Shown: positions 33,409-42,694, counted from the first letter of the stretch. The stretch: 64,000 bases of DNA from Flavobacteriales bacterium UBA1986 (GCA_002336245.1 DDDG01000027.1:1-64000); one strand, 5' to 3'. Numbers and translations: made by a program. The notes: generated by a model from the letters alone, not told the origin.

Positions 33409-35090
33409 AAAACTCGAAACGAACTTCCGCCTTCCTCGCTTTTGGAATCAGCCTCGTGGTCATATTCCTGCTGAACTTTCTTGGTCAGTTGTTTTTTGAG
33501 CGCTTTGATCTGACTTCTGAAAAGAGGTACAGCATATCCGATGCGACAAAAAGTCTTTTGGCGGAAGTTGACGACGTTGTCTTTGCGCGCGTTTATCTCG
33601 ATGGTGAACTTCCACCGGATTACCGAAAGCTTCAAACTGCTGTAAAAGAAATGCTCGATGAGTTTAGGGCGTACAACTCAAAAATCCAATACGAATTCAG
33701 CGACCCTTCTGCTGGTGACGATGAGGAGGAAAGGATTAAACGCTACCGAAAGCTCACAGAAGAAGGCCTTCAATACACGAACATTCGCATTCAAGAAGCT
33801 GGAGAGTTCAGCGAAAAAGTTCTTTTCCCTGGAGCCATAATAGCCTACGGAGAAAAGGAAATTCCTGTGCAATTGCTCAAGGGTTTGAGTGGCGCTTCTG
33901 ATGAGGAAATGGTGAATGCGAGCATTCAGAAAATAGAATACGAATTGGCCTCAGCACTTAAAAAGCTCATCACCAACCAAGACAAAAAGATTGGCTTCCT
34001 CGAAGGTCAGTCGGAATACGAAGAACTAAAAGTGGCCGACTTGGCCTACACTTTAGATGAGTATTACACAGTCAATCGGCTTCGCATGGACCAGCAGCTA
34101 GGAGCCCTTGATGACTACGATGCACTCATCATCGCAGGACCCGATTCAAGCTTCGATGAACGAGATAAATTCATCATCGATCAGTTTGTTATGCGAGGTG
34201 GTAAACTCCTGATTTTAGTTGATGGTGTGCGCGCAAGCATGGACAGTGTTCAAGCCACGGGAATGGATGTTAGTGTGCCAAAAAGTGTCAACCTAGAGGA
34301 TATGCTGTTCCGGTATGGAGTGCGTATAAATCCAAACCTCATCATGGACATGCAAGCCTTACCAATTCCAGTTGTCACGGGAATGATGGGGACGCAAGCT
34401 CGACAAGAACTCTATCCGTGGTACTATTTCCCGATGATTCTTCCCAAAGAAAATCACCCAATTGTGAAGAATCTCGATGGCATTGCAAGCAAGTTCGCCA
34501 GCAGCATTGACACCATCGGAAGAAAAGGAATTCGAAAAACGATTCTCCTGCAGACTTCTGTTTATTCCAAATTGGTGAATGCCCCCAGTCGCATTTCCTT
34601 GAACATTCTACGTCAAAAACCTCAACAAGAGAATTTCAATAGCGGACCTCAAGCGCTGGCCGTCTTGCTCGAAGGTGAATTTGAAAGTGTATTCAACAAC
34701 CGTATGCCGCAGCAATTGCTTTCAAACACAGACATTGACTTCAAGGGGATTTCGGTTCCGAATAAGATGATTGTCATCTCCGACGGCGACATCATTCGTA
34801 ATGACGTGAGCCTAGAACGACAAGAGTTCTTTCCACTGGGTTCCGACAAGTACCTTCAAAAGGTTCATGCGAACAAAGAGTTCCTCATGAACAGCATCGA
34901 TTATATGCTCGATGACTCGGGCTTGATTGAATTGCGTTCGAAAGAATTGAAAATGCGCCTTTTGGACCAACAAAAGGCATCGTCTGCTCGGTTCAACTGG
35001 CAATTGTTCAACATGAGCCTTCCCTTACTGTTAATTTGGCTAATGGGACTCGCTCTCTTTGCATGGAAACGAAACAAACACCGCCGTTAG
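33405..35090 (+). CDS. gldG: Gliding motility-associated ABC transporter subunit GldG
   Basis: This 561-aa protein has an N-terminal membrane helix (SAFLAFGISLVVIFLLNFLGQLFF), a large soluble periplasmic part (about residues 40-530) and a C-terminal helix (LFNMSLPLLLIWLMGLALFAW). The soluble part begins FERFDLTSEKRYSISDATKSLL, the typical GldG/DUF7088 start. YDALIIAGPDSSFDERDKFIIDQFVMRGGKLLILVDGV is the ABC-auxiliary domain signature. It works with GldF and an ATPase. The 4-bp overlap with gldF and the 2-bp gap to the DUF4340 gene show one operon. Confidence 0.92.
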   Translation: MKNSKRTSAFLAFGISLVVIFLLNFLGQLFFERFDLTSEKRYSISDATKSLLAEVDDVVFARVYLDGELPPDYRKLQTAVKEMLDEFRAYNSKIQYEFSDPSAGDDEEERIKRYRKLTEEGLQYTNIRIQEAGEFSEKVLFPGAIIAYGEKEIPVQLLKGLSGASDEEMVNASIQKIEYELASALKKLITNQDKKIGFLEGQSEYEELKVADLAYTLDEYYTVNRLRMDQQLGALDDYDALIIAGPDSSFDERDKFIIDQFVMRGGKLLILVDGVRASMDSVQATGMDVSVPKSVNLEDMLFRYGVRINPNLIMDMQALPIPVVTGMMGTQARQELYPWYYFPMILPKENHPIVKNLDGIASKFASSIDTIGRKGIRKTILLQTSVYSKLVNAPSRISLNILRQKPQQENFNSGPQALAVLLEGEFESVFNNRMPQQLLSNTDIDFKGISVPNKMIVISDGDIIRNDVSLERQEFFPLGSDKYLQKVHANKEFLMNSIDYMLDDSGLIELRSKELKMRLLDQQKASSARFNWQLFNMSLPLLLIWLMGLALFAWKRNKHRR

Positions 35091-35092
35091 TA

Positions 35093-36103
35093 ATGAATAA
35101 AACTCGAAATCGTCTTCTCATTCTCTTAGCATTACTTGGCAGCTCTGCTATTGCCTACTTCGCTTTGCAACCAACCAAATCGACGATGCGAACCGAGTTG
35201 AACGATTTTGCCGTAGAGGATACCGCAAGCATCGATCGAATCTTTCTGGCAGACAAAAGCGACAACAACATCCTTCTTGAAAAAAGAGATGGGAAGTGGA
35301 TTGTAAACGGCTTGTACGCTGCCCGAGAAGATGCTGTCATCAACCTCTTGTACACCATCAAAGAATTGAAAGTTCGAACGCCGGTTCCTAAGTCGGCCTT
35401 TGAAAGCGTCGTAAAACGTCTTTCTGGTAATTCAGTGAAAGTGGAGATCTACCAAGGTTCAGAAGAGGCCTCAAAAATCTATTACGTCGGAAGCAGCAAT
35501 CCAGATCATTCAGGAACCTATATGTTGCTCGAAAACTCAAGTGTTCCTTTTGTGGTGCACATGGAAGGACTCTATGGCTTCCTTGGTCCGCGATATTTCA
35601 CGAATGTCAACGAATGGCGTACACATGAAATATTTGCCAGCTCTATGGAAAACATCAAAAGTGTAGAAATCAATTACCCTTCTGCACCTGAAGATAATTT
35701 CGTGTTGGCTTCAACTGAAGAGGGAGCCTTTGGCCTCGTTGACTTTTCCAGTGGGAATTTTGATGCTCGGGTGGACTCCTTGGAAATATTCCGCTACCTA
35801 AACCTTTTCAAGAAGGTGAATTTTGAGGGCTTCGAAGAGACGAAAAGCATCTCCTTTAAAGACAGCATTCTTCAACAAGTTCCGATGGCCGAGATCAAGC
35901 TGGTGAATGCTTTGGGTTTTCCAACGGATATTAAACTCTTCAAGAAGCCGATGCCAGAAGATTCAGAGGATTTTGAAGGAAACCCGATTCCCTTCGACCT
36001 AGACCGCATGTACGGACTTCTCAACGAACGCGACTTCGTAGTTGTACAATACTTCGTGTTCGACCCGATATTAAAGAGAAGAAGGGATTTCCTCCTACCT
36101 TAA
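35093..36103 (+). CDS. DUF4340-type membrane-anchored protein
   Basis: The frame extends back to 35036 inside gldG, but the ATG at 35093, 2 bp after the gldG stop, gives a normal N-terminal anchor (NRLLILLALLGSSAIAYFAL), so I use it (336 aa). Next comes FAVEDTASIDRIFLADKSDNNILLEKRDGKWIVNGLYAAREDAVINLLYTIKELKVRTPVPKSA, the DUF4340 start (strand, WxVNG, then helix). The family is widespread next to GldFG-like ABC systems, and its molecular role is unknown. It ends a three-gene operon. Confidence 0.78.
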   Translation: MNKTRNRLLILLALLGSSAIAYFALQPTKSTMRTELNDFAVEDTASIDRIFLADKSDNNILLEKRDGKWIVNGLYAAREDAVINLLYTIKELKVRTPVPKSAFESVVKRLSGNSVKVEIYQGSEEASKIYYVGSSNPDHSGTYMLLENSSVPFVVHMEGLYGFLGPRYFTNVNEWRTHEIFASSMENIKSVEINYPSAPEDNFVLASTEEGAFGLVDFSSGNFDARVDSLEIFRYLNLFKKVNFEGFEETKSISFKDSILQQVPMAEIKLVNALGFPTDIKLFKKPMPEDSEDFEGNPIPFDLDRMYGLLNERDFVVVQYFVFDPILKRRRDFLLP

Positions 36104-36165
36104 AAACCTGTTGAAAAGACGTCTTTCAAGGCCTTTCAGGGAGGCTGCTTTTGTGCCAAATGAAA

Positions 36166-36173
36166 TATATTTG
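36166..36173 (+). promoter_or_regulatory. -7 box TATATTTG for dnaN
   Basis: An exact TAnnTTTG match 50 bp upstream of the dnaN start. A small inverted repeat at about 36112-36130 (arms near TTGAAA..GAC/GTCTTTCAA) lies before it and may be the 3' hairpin of the upstream operon. Confidence 0.5.
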
Positions 36174-36223
36174 TGCCTCTCTCGCGACAGAATGTCAAGA
36201 GTGCTAAAACAGGAAATAAGAAT

Positions 36224-37348
36224 ATGAAGTTTATTGTCTCTAGTACTGGATTGCTCAAGCATCTCAACCAAATTTCAGGAGTACTAAATTCCAACAACAC
36301 TTTACCCATCCTCGATCATTTTCTGTTTCAAGTGGAAGGAAATTCGCTGAGCATCTCCTTGTCGGATCTCGAAACAACGATGACGACTAAAATGGATCTC
36401 GATAAGTCTGCAAAAGATGGTTCGTTCTGTGCGCCTGCTAAAATTCTTCTCGACATTCTAAAGACCTTTTCTGAGCAGCCTCTTTCTTTTGACATAGACG
36501 AAAAGACCATGGGCATTGAATTGTCTAGCGATCATGGTAAGTACAAAGTCCCCGGAGCTTCTGCAGATGAATTTCCGAAAGCAATTGAACTAGAAGGCGG
36601 AGAGAAAATTAAAATGAGCAGCTCTGCCCTCTTCGGCGGAATCAACAAATCATTGTTCGCCACTGGAAACGATGAGATGCGTCCGATTATGTCGGGGATT
36701 CTTTTTGAAATCAATGAAGACAACCTAACTTTTGTTGCAACAGATGCGCATAAGCTTGTTAAGTATGTGCGATCTGATGTAAAAGCTAAAAAAGCCAGCA
36801 CCTTCATTCTTCCTAAGAAGCCAAACAATCTTCTAAAGTCGCTTCTATCGACCACCGACGCAGAAGTAGAACTGAGCTACTCGAACACCAATGCTCACTT
36901 TAGTATTGGAGATGTTCAATTGGTTTGTCGCCTCATCGATGGAAAGTATCCGAATTACGATGCGGTGATTCCAAAAGAAAACCCAAACAAACTTACCATC
37001 GATCGTCATGCTTTCTTAAATAGCCTGCGCCGAGTATCGCTTTTCTCGAACAAAACGACCCACCAAATTCGCTTGAAATTTGCAGGAAGTGAGTTGCACA
37101 TTTCTGCTGAGGATTTGGACTTCTCGAATGAGGCAAGTGAACGTCTTACATGTTCTTACGAAGGCGAGGATATGGAAATTGGTTTCAATGCTCGCTTTAT
37201 TGTGGAGATGATGAACAACCTCGACAGTGATCAGGTAACCTTGGAAATGTCGGCACCAAACAGAGCAGGTATCATTCGCTCGCTCGACGGACTTGATGAG
37301 TCTGAGGACGTTTTGATGTTGGTGATGCCAATTATGCTAAACGCCTAG
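36224..37348 (+). CDS. dnaN: DNA polymerase III beta subunit (sliding clamp)
   Basis: The dimeric ring clamp that tethers Pol III to DNA. The ATG at 36224 gives 374 aa, the family length; the open frame to 36173 adds residues not seen in DnaN and overlaps the -7 box. MKFIVSSTGLLKHLNQISGVLNSNNTLPILDHFLF is the standard N terminus. Three clamp domains follow, with LFATGNDEMRPIMSGILFEI, TDAHKLVKYVR and, near the C terminus, ARFIVEMMNNLDSDQVTLEM and VLMLVMPIML. There are no replication neighbours; the gene ends convergently in a 4-bp overlap with dapF. Confidence 0.97.
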   Translation: MKFIVSSTGLLKHLNQISGVLNSNNTLPILDHFLFQVEGNSLSISLSDLETTMTTKMDLDKSAKDGSFCAPAKILLDILKTFSEQPLSFDIDEKTMGIELSSDHGKYKVPGASADEFPKAIELEGGEKIKMSSSALFGGINKSLFATGNDEMRPIMSGILFEINEDNLTFVATDAHKLVKYVRSDVKAKKASTFILPKKPNNLLKSLLSTTDAEVELSYSNTNAHFSIGDVQLVCRLIDGKYPNYDAVIPKENPNKLTIDRHAFLNSLRRVSLFSNKTTHQIRLKFAGSELHISAEDLDFSNEASERLTCSYEGEDMEIGFNARFIVEMMNNLDSDQVTLEMSAPNRAGIIRSLDGLDESEDVLMLVMPIMLNA

Positions 37349-38121
37349 AATTTAATTTCTCCAGAGTAGACAAAGTCTGCTGGGCCTGTTAGCCACACAT
37401 CTTCATAACCACCTGTTGAATTGGCTTTGGCTCGCACGCTGAGGTCTCCTCCTCTAGCTTTCACTTCAATGCTTTGAACATCTTTGAGCATTGGATTAAA
37501 GACGGAGAGTGCAGCTGCTGTTACTCCAGTACCACAAGCTAAGGTTTCATCTTCAACACCACGTTCATAGGTCCGAATTTTCAAGCCTGAACCTTCACGA
37601 AGGATGAAGTTCACATTGATTCCCTTTTGCTTGTATGCCTCTAAGTTTCTATACTCCCTAGCCTCTTGTACAAAATCATCGATGTCCAATGCTTCCCGCT
37701 CCAGAATCAAATGCGGCGAACCAGTTTCAACTTTCTTTCCTTCAGGAACCAATTCGATTTTCTCAACATCCGACATTTTCAGGTGAATGACTTGAGCTTC
37801 AATTATAGCCTCATGAGGGCCGTCGACAGCTAAAAACGAATAAGCACCTTTCTGAGGAATGCCGAGATCATCAGCAAATCTGGCAATGCACCTGCCGCCG
37901 TTGCCACACATCGAACTGGGCGCGCCATCGGAATTGAAGTAGACCATTTCAAAATCGAAATCTGTGTGATTGCGCAGAAGAATTAAGCCATCGGCTCCTA
38001 CCCCAAAGCGCCGATCGCAAAGACGAACTATAAGAGCCTGATCAGTCAAATCAAATATTTCATCTCGATCGTCGACTACAATAAAATCATTTCCGGCACC
38101 TTGATATTTTGAGAATTTCAT
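37345..38121 (-). CDS. dapF: Diaminopimelate epimerase
   Basis: It epimerises L,L- to meso-diaminopimelate for lysine and peptidoglycan synthesis (258 aa). MKFSKYQGAGNDFIVVDD is the conserved start, which makes the ATG at 38121 more likely than the ATG at 38127. The two catalytic cysteines lie in SSMCGNGGRC (Cys72) and ETLACGTGVTA (Cys196). The downstream part is DVWLTGPADFVYSGEI, the family's C terminus. It converges on dnaN: the same CTAG tetranucleotide (37345-37348) supplies TAG stops on both strands. Confidence 0.95.
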   Translation of the reverse strand: MKFSKYQGAGNDFIVVDDRDEIFDLTDQALIVRLCDRRFGVGADGLILLRNHTDFDFEMVYFNSDGAPSSMCGNGGRCIARFADDLGIPQKGAYSFLAVDGPHEAIIEAQVIHLKMSDVEKIELVPEGKKVETGSPHLILEREALDIDDFVQEAREYRNLEAYKQKGINVNFILREGSGLKIRTYERGVEDETLACGTGVTAAALSVFNPMLKDVQSIEVKARGGDLSVRAKANSTGGYEDVWLTGPADFVYSGEIKF

Positions 38122-38255
38122 CAGCATTTGGAATTTGACACGAAGCTCTGAAAGATACTTATACTGGGCTTAACAAAGCTTAACAGCAAAGAGCAAACAG
38201 AGCTATTGACCTCAGCGTTCTACTGTTGCAAATTTGACAAACAAAACAATCAAGC

Positions 38256-39719
38256 ATGAAAAAATTCGTCTCACTCTTTTCAGCAGCCATTCTAGGTGGA
38301 CTCTTCAGTATTTTTCTCTTCAATAAACTATTTCCGCAAAAAGAGCAGATTGTTGTTCATGAACAAGGGATGCCAATCAGCACAGTAGATGGGGGAATTG
38401 CACCTGAACTCCCCTATGCTCCTGCCGATTTTGTCGCAGCGTCTTCCAAAAGTTTGGATGCTGTGGTGCACGTTAAAACGATAGTTGAAGGCAATGATCA
38501 GTACACAGATCCTTGGATGCAGTTTTTCTTTGGCTACGGGAATCAGCAAAGACCAAAAAGATCTCAGGTCGGAAGTGGTTCAGGAGTCTTGCTCAGTGAG
38601 GACGGTTATATCGTTACCAACAACCACGTCATCGAAGGAGCTAATTCTGTAGAAATCACTTTAAACAATAAAAAGACTTTCCAAGCAAATGTCGTTGGTA
38701 GAGATCCCGCCACTGACCTTGCAGTTCTAAAGATTGATGGGAAAAACCTACCCTATTTGGAATTTGCAAACTCAAATGCCGTTCAAGTTGGGGAGTGGGT
38801 CTTAGCTGTTGGAAATCCATTCAACTTAAACTCGACCGTTACTGCTGGAATCATCTCTGCAAAAGCTCGAGACATCAACATTCTTCGCTCGGATTCTAGA
38901 AACGGCCTTCCTCCTATTGAGTCCTTCTTGCAAACGGATGCAGCTGTAAACCCAGGCAACAGCGGAGGTGCGCTTGTAAACACCAAGGGCGAGTTGGTTG
39001 GAATCAATGCAGCCATTAAATCAAATACAGGATCATACACAGGTTACTCCTTTGCCATTCCATCAAACATAGCTGCTAAAGTGGTGAACGATTTGAAAGA
39101 TTTCGGGACTGTTCAGCGGGCTTTCATTGGCGTTTCCATCCGCGACATCGATAATGAGTTGGCCTTGTCTCAAGGCATCGACGACCTGAATGGAATTTAC
39201 ATTCAAGAAACCACCAAAGGTGGAGCAGCAGAGAATGTTGGAATAAAAAAAGGAGACATCATTCGCAAGGTTGGCGAATACGAAGTGAGCGACGTCCCTT
39301 CACTTCAAGAAAAACTATCGTCCTATCGTCCGGGTGACAAAGTGCTTATTGGAATCCAACGCGGCGAAGAGGAAAAAGAATTTTTAATCGAGTTGAAAAA
39401 TAGATTTGGCGAGGTAGCTCTTGTGGATGATGCGAGTTCAAAATTGAAAAATGAGCTGGCCGCTTCCTTTGAAATCGTATCGAAAGCAGAACTCAAAGCT
39501 TTGGGCTTAGAGAGTGGAGTTCGGGTAAAAGAACTCGGCCGGGGCAAGCTCTTGGAGAGCGGTGTTCGCGAAGGTTTTGTTATTTCAAAAATCGACAACA
39601 ATCGAATTTACTCTGAGTCGGATGTATATGACCTTCTTGAAGGACGCAAGGGTGGCGTGCTTGTTGAGGGTAAGTATGCAGATGGCACTGAAGGTTATTA
39701 CGGTTTTGGAATGCCATAA
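38256..39719 (+). CDS. Periplasmic serine protease DegP/HtrA
   Basis: This 487-aa protein has an N-terminal membrane/signal segment (SLFSAAILGGLFSIFLFNKLF). The trypsin-like domain has the catalytic triad His124 (TNNHVIEG), Asp154 (DPATDLAVLKI) and Ser236 (AVNPGNSGGAL). Two PDZ domains follow: the first around FIGVSIRDIDNELA..GGAAENVGIKKGDIIRKVG (residues 285-360), the second after residue 400 (GRGKLLESGVREGFVISKIDN). The family degrades or refolds damaged envelope proteins. It stands alone, with 128 bp upstream and rpoD 173 bp downstream. Confidence 0.93.
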   Translation: MKKFVSLFSAAILGGLFSIFLFNKLFPQKEQIVVHEQGMPISTVDGGIAPELPYAPADFVAASSKSLDAVVHVKTIVEGNDQYTDPWMQFFFGYGNQQRPKRSQVGSGSGVLLSEDGYIVTNNHVIEGANSVEITLNNKKTFQANVVGRDPATDLAVLKIDGKNLPYLEFANSNAVQVGEWVLAVGNPFNLNSTVTAGIISAKARDINILRSDSRNGLPPIESFLQTDAAVNPGNSGGALVNTKGELVGINAAIKSNTGSYTGYSFAIPSNIAAKVVNDLKDFGTVQRAFIGVSIRDIDNELALSQGIDDLNGIYIQETTKGGAAENVGIKKGDIIRKVGEYEVSDVPSLQEKLSSYRPGDKVLIGIQRGEEEKEFLIELKNRFGEVALVDDASSKLKNELAASFEIVSKAELKALGLESGVRVKELGRGKLLESGVREGFVISKIDNNRIYSESDVYDLLEGRKGGVLVEGKYADGTEGYYGFGMP

Positions 39720-39805
39720 CCGTATTCTCGAGATTGACTTAAGGTGTGAACTATTTGGGGCTTTGAATCGTTAAAGCTCTAGGAAGATCAATCCATCTCA
39801 GCATA

Positions 39806-39836
39806 TTGCATTTCTAGTTTATTCAACCTACCTTTG
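39806..39836 (+). promoter_or_regulatory. rpoD promoter: -33 TTG and -7 TACCTTTG
   Basis: TTG at 39806-39808 and TACCTTTG at 39829-39836 are separated by 20 bp, exactly the Bacteroidota primary promoter layout. The -7 box ends 57 bp before the rpoD ATG. It is the best-formed promoter in the window and fits autoregulation of the housekeeping sigma factor. Confidence 0.7.
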
Positions 39837-39892
39837 CACCACTCGAATCAAGGGGGGAATTTGATTACAAACTTAATCTAAGGTTTCTGATT

Positions 39893-40759
39893 ATGAGGCA
39901 GTTAAAAATCACCAAGTCCATTACCAATCGCGAAAGCAAATCGCTCGACAAGTACCTATCCGACATTTCACGTGAAGGAATGATCAATGCCGAGCAAGAA
40001 GTGGAGTTGGCAAAGAAGATCAGAGATGGAGACCAGCGCGCTCTAGAGAAAATGGTAAAAGCCAATCTTCGATTTGTAGTTTCTGTCTCCAAACAATATC
40101 AGAACCAAGGCCTTACACTACCCGACCTCATCAACGAAGGAAACTTAGGTCTCATTAAGGCTGCACAGCGTTTTGATGAAACACGAGGATTCAAATTCAT
40201 TTCCTACGCCGTTTGGTGGATTCGTCAAAGTATTCTTCAAGCAATTGCCGAGCAATCGAGAATTGTTCGCCTTCCATTAAATCAAGTTGGTTCTTTAAAT
40301 AGAATCAATAGAACGGTTTCGCAATTGGAACAACAGTTTGAGCGTCCACCTTCAGACATTGAAGTTGCTGAACATTTAGACATCACCTCTACCAAGGTAA
40401 AAGACACACTGAAAATTGGCGGCCGTCACGTTTCTATGGATGCACCCTTTAAGGAAGGTGAAGATCATGGATTGATTGACGTATTGCCAAACAATGACGT
40501 CCCTTCCACCGACAGCGATTTAATGCGCGAGTCATTGGTACGCGAAATTGAGCGCTCTCTTCAAATTTTAAGCGAACGTGAACGCGACGTACTAAAGTTG
40601 TATTACGGTATTGGATCACAGCACGAGCATACTCTAGATGAAATCGGAGACAAATTCGATTTGACTCGAGAACGTGTTCGTCAGCTAAAAGAAAAGGCCA
40701 TCCGACGTTTGCGCAACAACTCGCGCAGCCGTCTTTTGAAAGCCTACTTAGGTCAGTAA
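39893..40759 (+). CDS. rpoD: RNA polymerase primary sigma factor (RpoD, Bacteroidota type)
   Basis: The 288-aa protein is the short housekeeping sigma of Bacteroidota without an N-terminal region 1.1. It has region 1.2 (SLDKYLSDISREGMINAEQEVELAKKI), region 2 (ALEKMVKANLRFVVSVSKQYQNQGLTLPDLINEGNLGLIKAAQRFDETRGFKFISYAVWWIRQSI, including the 2.4 -10-reading helix), region 3 and region 4 (LSERERDVLKLYYGIG..HTLDEIGDKFDLTRERVRQLKEKAIRRLR). It reads promoters of the TTG-N19/20-TAnnTTTG type, one of which precedes it. The gap gene starts 25 bp downstream, possibly in the same transcript. Confidence 0.97.
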   Translation: MRQLKITKSITNRESKSLDKYLSDISREGMINAEQEVELAKKIRDGDQRALEKMVKANLRFVVSVSKQYQNQGLTLPDLINEGNLGLIKAAQRFDETRGFKFISYAVWWIRQSILQAIAEQSRIVRLPLNQVGSLNRINRTVSQLEQQFERPPSDIEVAEHLDITSTKVKDTLKIGGRHVSMDAPFKEGEDHGLIDVLPNNDVPSTDSDLMRESLVREIERSLQILSERERDVLKLYYGIGSQHEHTLDEIGDKFDLTRERVRQLKEKAIRRLRNNSRSRLLKAYLGQ

Positions 40760-40784
40760 TTAGAAACACCAACTTCTCATTCGA

Positions 40785-42245
40785 ATGTCAACAGCAGATT
40801 CCGGAGTTCAGCAATATGAAGCTGAACTTGAGGCTCACCTTGCAAAAGAAAAGGCTGCAGCCAACCTACAAGCCAGTATTGGTAAGCTACTTTATGAAAA
40901 AGCCATTGAGCTTGTACTCTTTAGAAATCACCTTGTAGATAGAAGCACTTCCGAAATCGTCGATTTGCACAACTACGCAAAAAAGGTTGTTCAAAAGCCC
41001 ATTCGCGTTAAGATCTCGATGGAATTGGCTGATTTGCTTTTGGAGATGGACTTAAGTCCTTCTAAAATTGACATCGGTAAATTGTCGAGCGAATGGGACG
41101 AGGAAAAAGCGAACTATGCCAGTAAGCAAGACTTCCTCAACGATAAGCTGGCTGGCTTTAATGATTCCAGCCCGAAATTCAACCCAAGAGACGTAGTTCT
41201 TTATGGATTTGGGAGAATTGGTAGATTGGCCGCTCGTGAACTCATTAAGCAAGCCGGAAAAGGTCTTCAACTTCGTTTAAAGGCCGTGGTTGTTCGAAAC
41301 AACGATCCTGCACAACTTCACAAAAGAGCCTCTCTTCTTAAGATGGACTCAGTTCATGGTGAGTTTAAGGGAACCGTAGAAGTCGATGAAGAAAATCGCT
41401 GCTTGTTGGTAAACGGACAACGCATTCACTTCATTGCGGCAAACGACCCTACTGAAATCGATTACACCATATACGGAATAAATGACGCGGTAGTCATCGA
41501 TAACACTGGTGCCTTCCGCGACCGTGAAGAGCTTGGAAAACACTTGCAATCAAAAGGAGTATCTAAAGTTCTTCTTACTGCTCCTGGTAAAGGGGTTCCC
41601 AACATCGTTTACGGAGTGAATCACTTAGAGTTTGATGTGAATTCTGAAAACATCTATTCTGCAGCAAGCTGTACTACGAATGCTATTTCTACAGTGCTAT
41701 CTGCAGTTGAAAAGGATTATGGAGTTCTCAAAGGTCACATCGAAACGGTGCACTCATATACCAACGACCAGAACCTTCTTGACAATATGCACAAGAAAAC
41801 TCGCCGTGGCCGATCAGCCGCTGTGAATATGGTAATTACTGAGACTGGAGCTGGAGCTGCAGTAACCAAGGTAATGCCAGGCTTTAAGGACAAGCTAACT
41901 GCAAATGCAGTTCGCGTCCCTACTCCAAATGGCTCACTTGCCATTCTTAGTTTAGAATTGAATAAAGAAACGAGCATAGCAGATCTCAACGCGAGTATGA
42001 AGCGTGCAGCCCTTGAAGGGAATTTGATTAACCAAATTCACTACTCAATCGCTGAAGATCTTGTTTCCAATGACATCATCGGAAACACGTGCTGCTCTGT
42101 ATACGACAGCTGTGCTACGATCGTACATCCAAATGGCAAAAACGTGGTAATGTACGTCTGGTACGACAACGAATTTGGTTACACCAAACAAGTAATTCGC
42201 TTGGCCAAACGCATTGCGAAGGTTCAACGCTTGAATTACTCTTGA
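40785..42245 (+). CDS. gap: Glyceraldehyde-3-phosphate dehydrogenase, long form
   Basis: At 486 aa it is about 150 residues longer than the classic enzyme. The first 130 residues are a helical extension (VQQYEAELEAHLAKEKAAANL and IRVKISMELADLLLEM) found in a Bacteroidota subset. The NAD-binding motif VVLYGFGRIGRLAARELI is at 138-155 and the catalytic Cys296 is in YSAASCTTNAIS. HSYTNDQNLLDN and WYDNEFGY are the usual substrate and C-terminal motifs. It catalyses the NAD-dependent glycolytic/gluconeogenic oxidation step. A strong terminator follows at 42272-42298. Confidence 0.93.
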   Translation: MSTADSGVQQYEAELEAHLAKEKAAANLQASIGKLLYEKAIELVLFRNHLVDRSTSEIVDLHNYAKKVVQKPIRVKISMELADLLLEMDLSPSKIDIGKLSSEWDEEKANYASKQDFLNDKLAGFNDSSPKFNPRDVVLYGFGRIGRLAARELIKQAGKGLQLRLKAVVVRNNDPAQLHKRASLLKMDSVHGEFKGTVEVDEENRCLLVNGQRIHFIAANDPTEIDYTIYGINDAVVIDNTGAFRDREELGKHLQSKGVSKVLLTAPGKGVPNIVYGVNHLEFDVNSENIYSAASCTTNAISTVLSAVEKDYGVLKGHIETVHSYTNDQNLLDNMHKKTRRGRSAAVNMVITETGAGAAVTKVMPGFKDKLTANAVRVPTPNGSLAILSLELNKETSIADLNASMKRAALEGNLINQIHYSIAEDLVSNDIIGNTCCSVYDSCATIVHPNGKNVVMYVWYDNEFGYTKQVIRLAKRIAKVQRLNYS

Positions 42246-42271
42246 GCAAGAAATTCTTGAAAGAAAAAAAG

Positions 42272-42298
42272 GCCCTCACTTTATGAGGGCTTTTTTTT
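42272..42298 (+). terminator. Intrinsic terminator after gap
   Basis: GCCCTCA (42272-42278) and TGAGGGC (42284-42290) form a 7-bp GC-rich stem with a five-base loop, followed by T8 (42291-42298). Confidence 0.9.
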
Positions 42299-42375
42299 GC
42301 TTTAAAGTTCAGCTCATTGCGCATAGCTAAAAAGTATAATTTCAGGCCTGATAAGTTAAATGCCCTAATTTGATT

Positions 42376-42637
42376 TTGCGTCTTCAACTCGCGCTTGCTT
42401 CCTTCGTTCTATTCAGCTCTGTAGCCTTCGCTCAAAGAGCTACTGTAGATAGTCTCCGACCTAGATACTAGCAGTGATTTAAGCGGGCCCAGTATATTCC
42501 AAGAGGAAATCGAAATCATCGAACTTGAAGTTGAATCGCTGATTACCCGATACCGCTTTATAGAATCCTTCGACATCAGCACGATCATTCCGCTATTCGA
42601 AACTGAAGAAGAGGAAGACGAAAGCTGGGGATTTTAA
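42376..42637 (+). pseudogene. Small secreted acidic protein, frameshifted
   Basis: From the TTG at 42376 the frame reads a clear signal peptide (LRLQLALASFVLFSSVAFAQR) and then stops at TAG 42469-42471 after about 31 codons. In the +1 frame, from about 42452, an uninterrupted acidic sequence continues (DLDTSSDLSGPSIFQEEIEI, ..ITRYRFIESFDISTIIPLFE, TEEEEDESWGF) to the TAA at 42635. Deleting a single base in the run near AGTCTCCGAC (42451-42460) joins them into about 86 residues. So one indel, biological or a sequencing error, breaks the gene. Product family unknown. Confidence 0.6.
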
Positions 42638-42650
42638 GACACAAAATTTC

Positions 42651-42694
42651 AACCAACCAACCAACCAACCAACCAACCAACCAACCAACCAACC
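42651..42694 (+). repeat. (AACC)11 tetranucleotide tract
   Basis: Eleven uninterrupted AACC units (44 bp) end exactly at the ATG of a 30-codon frame (42695). The tract sits between the broken small gene and the PadR/PspC operon. Tetranucleotide tracts of this length slip readily during replication and are the classic substrate of phase variation. The tract is open in all three frames on the plus strand (repeating Asn-Gln-Pro-Thr). Confidence 0.9.

Noticed and set aside
42651..42694. CRISPR-like short tandem repeat
   Set aside because: It is a homogeneous tetranucleotide tract with no spacers, so not a CRISPR array.
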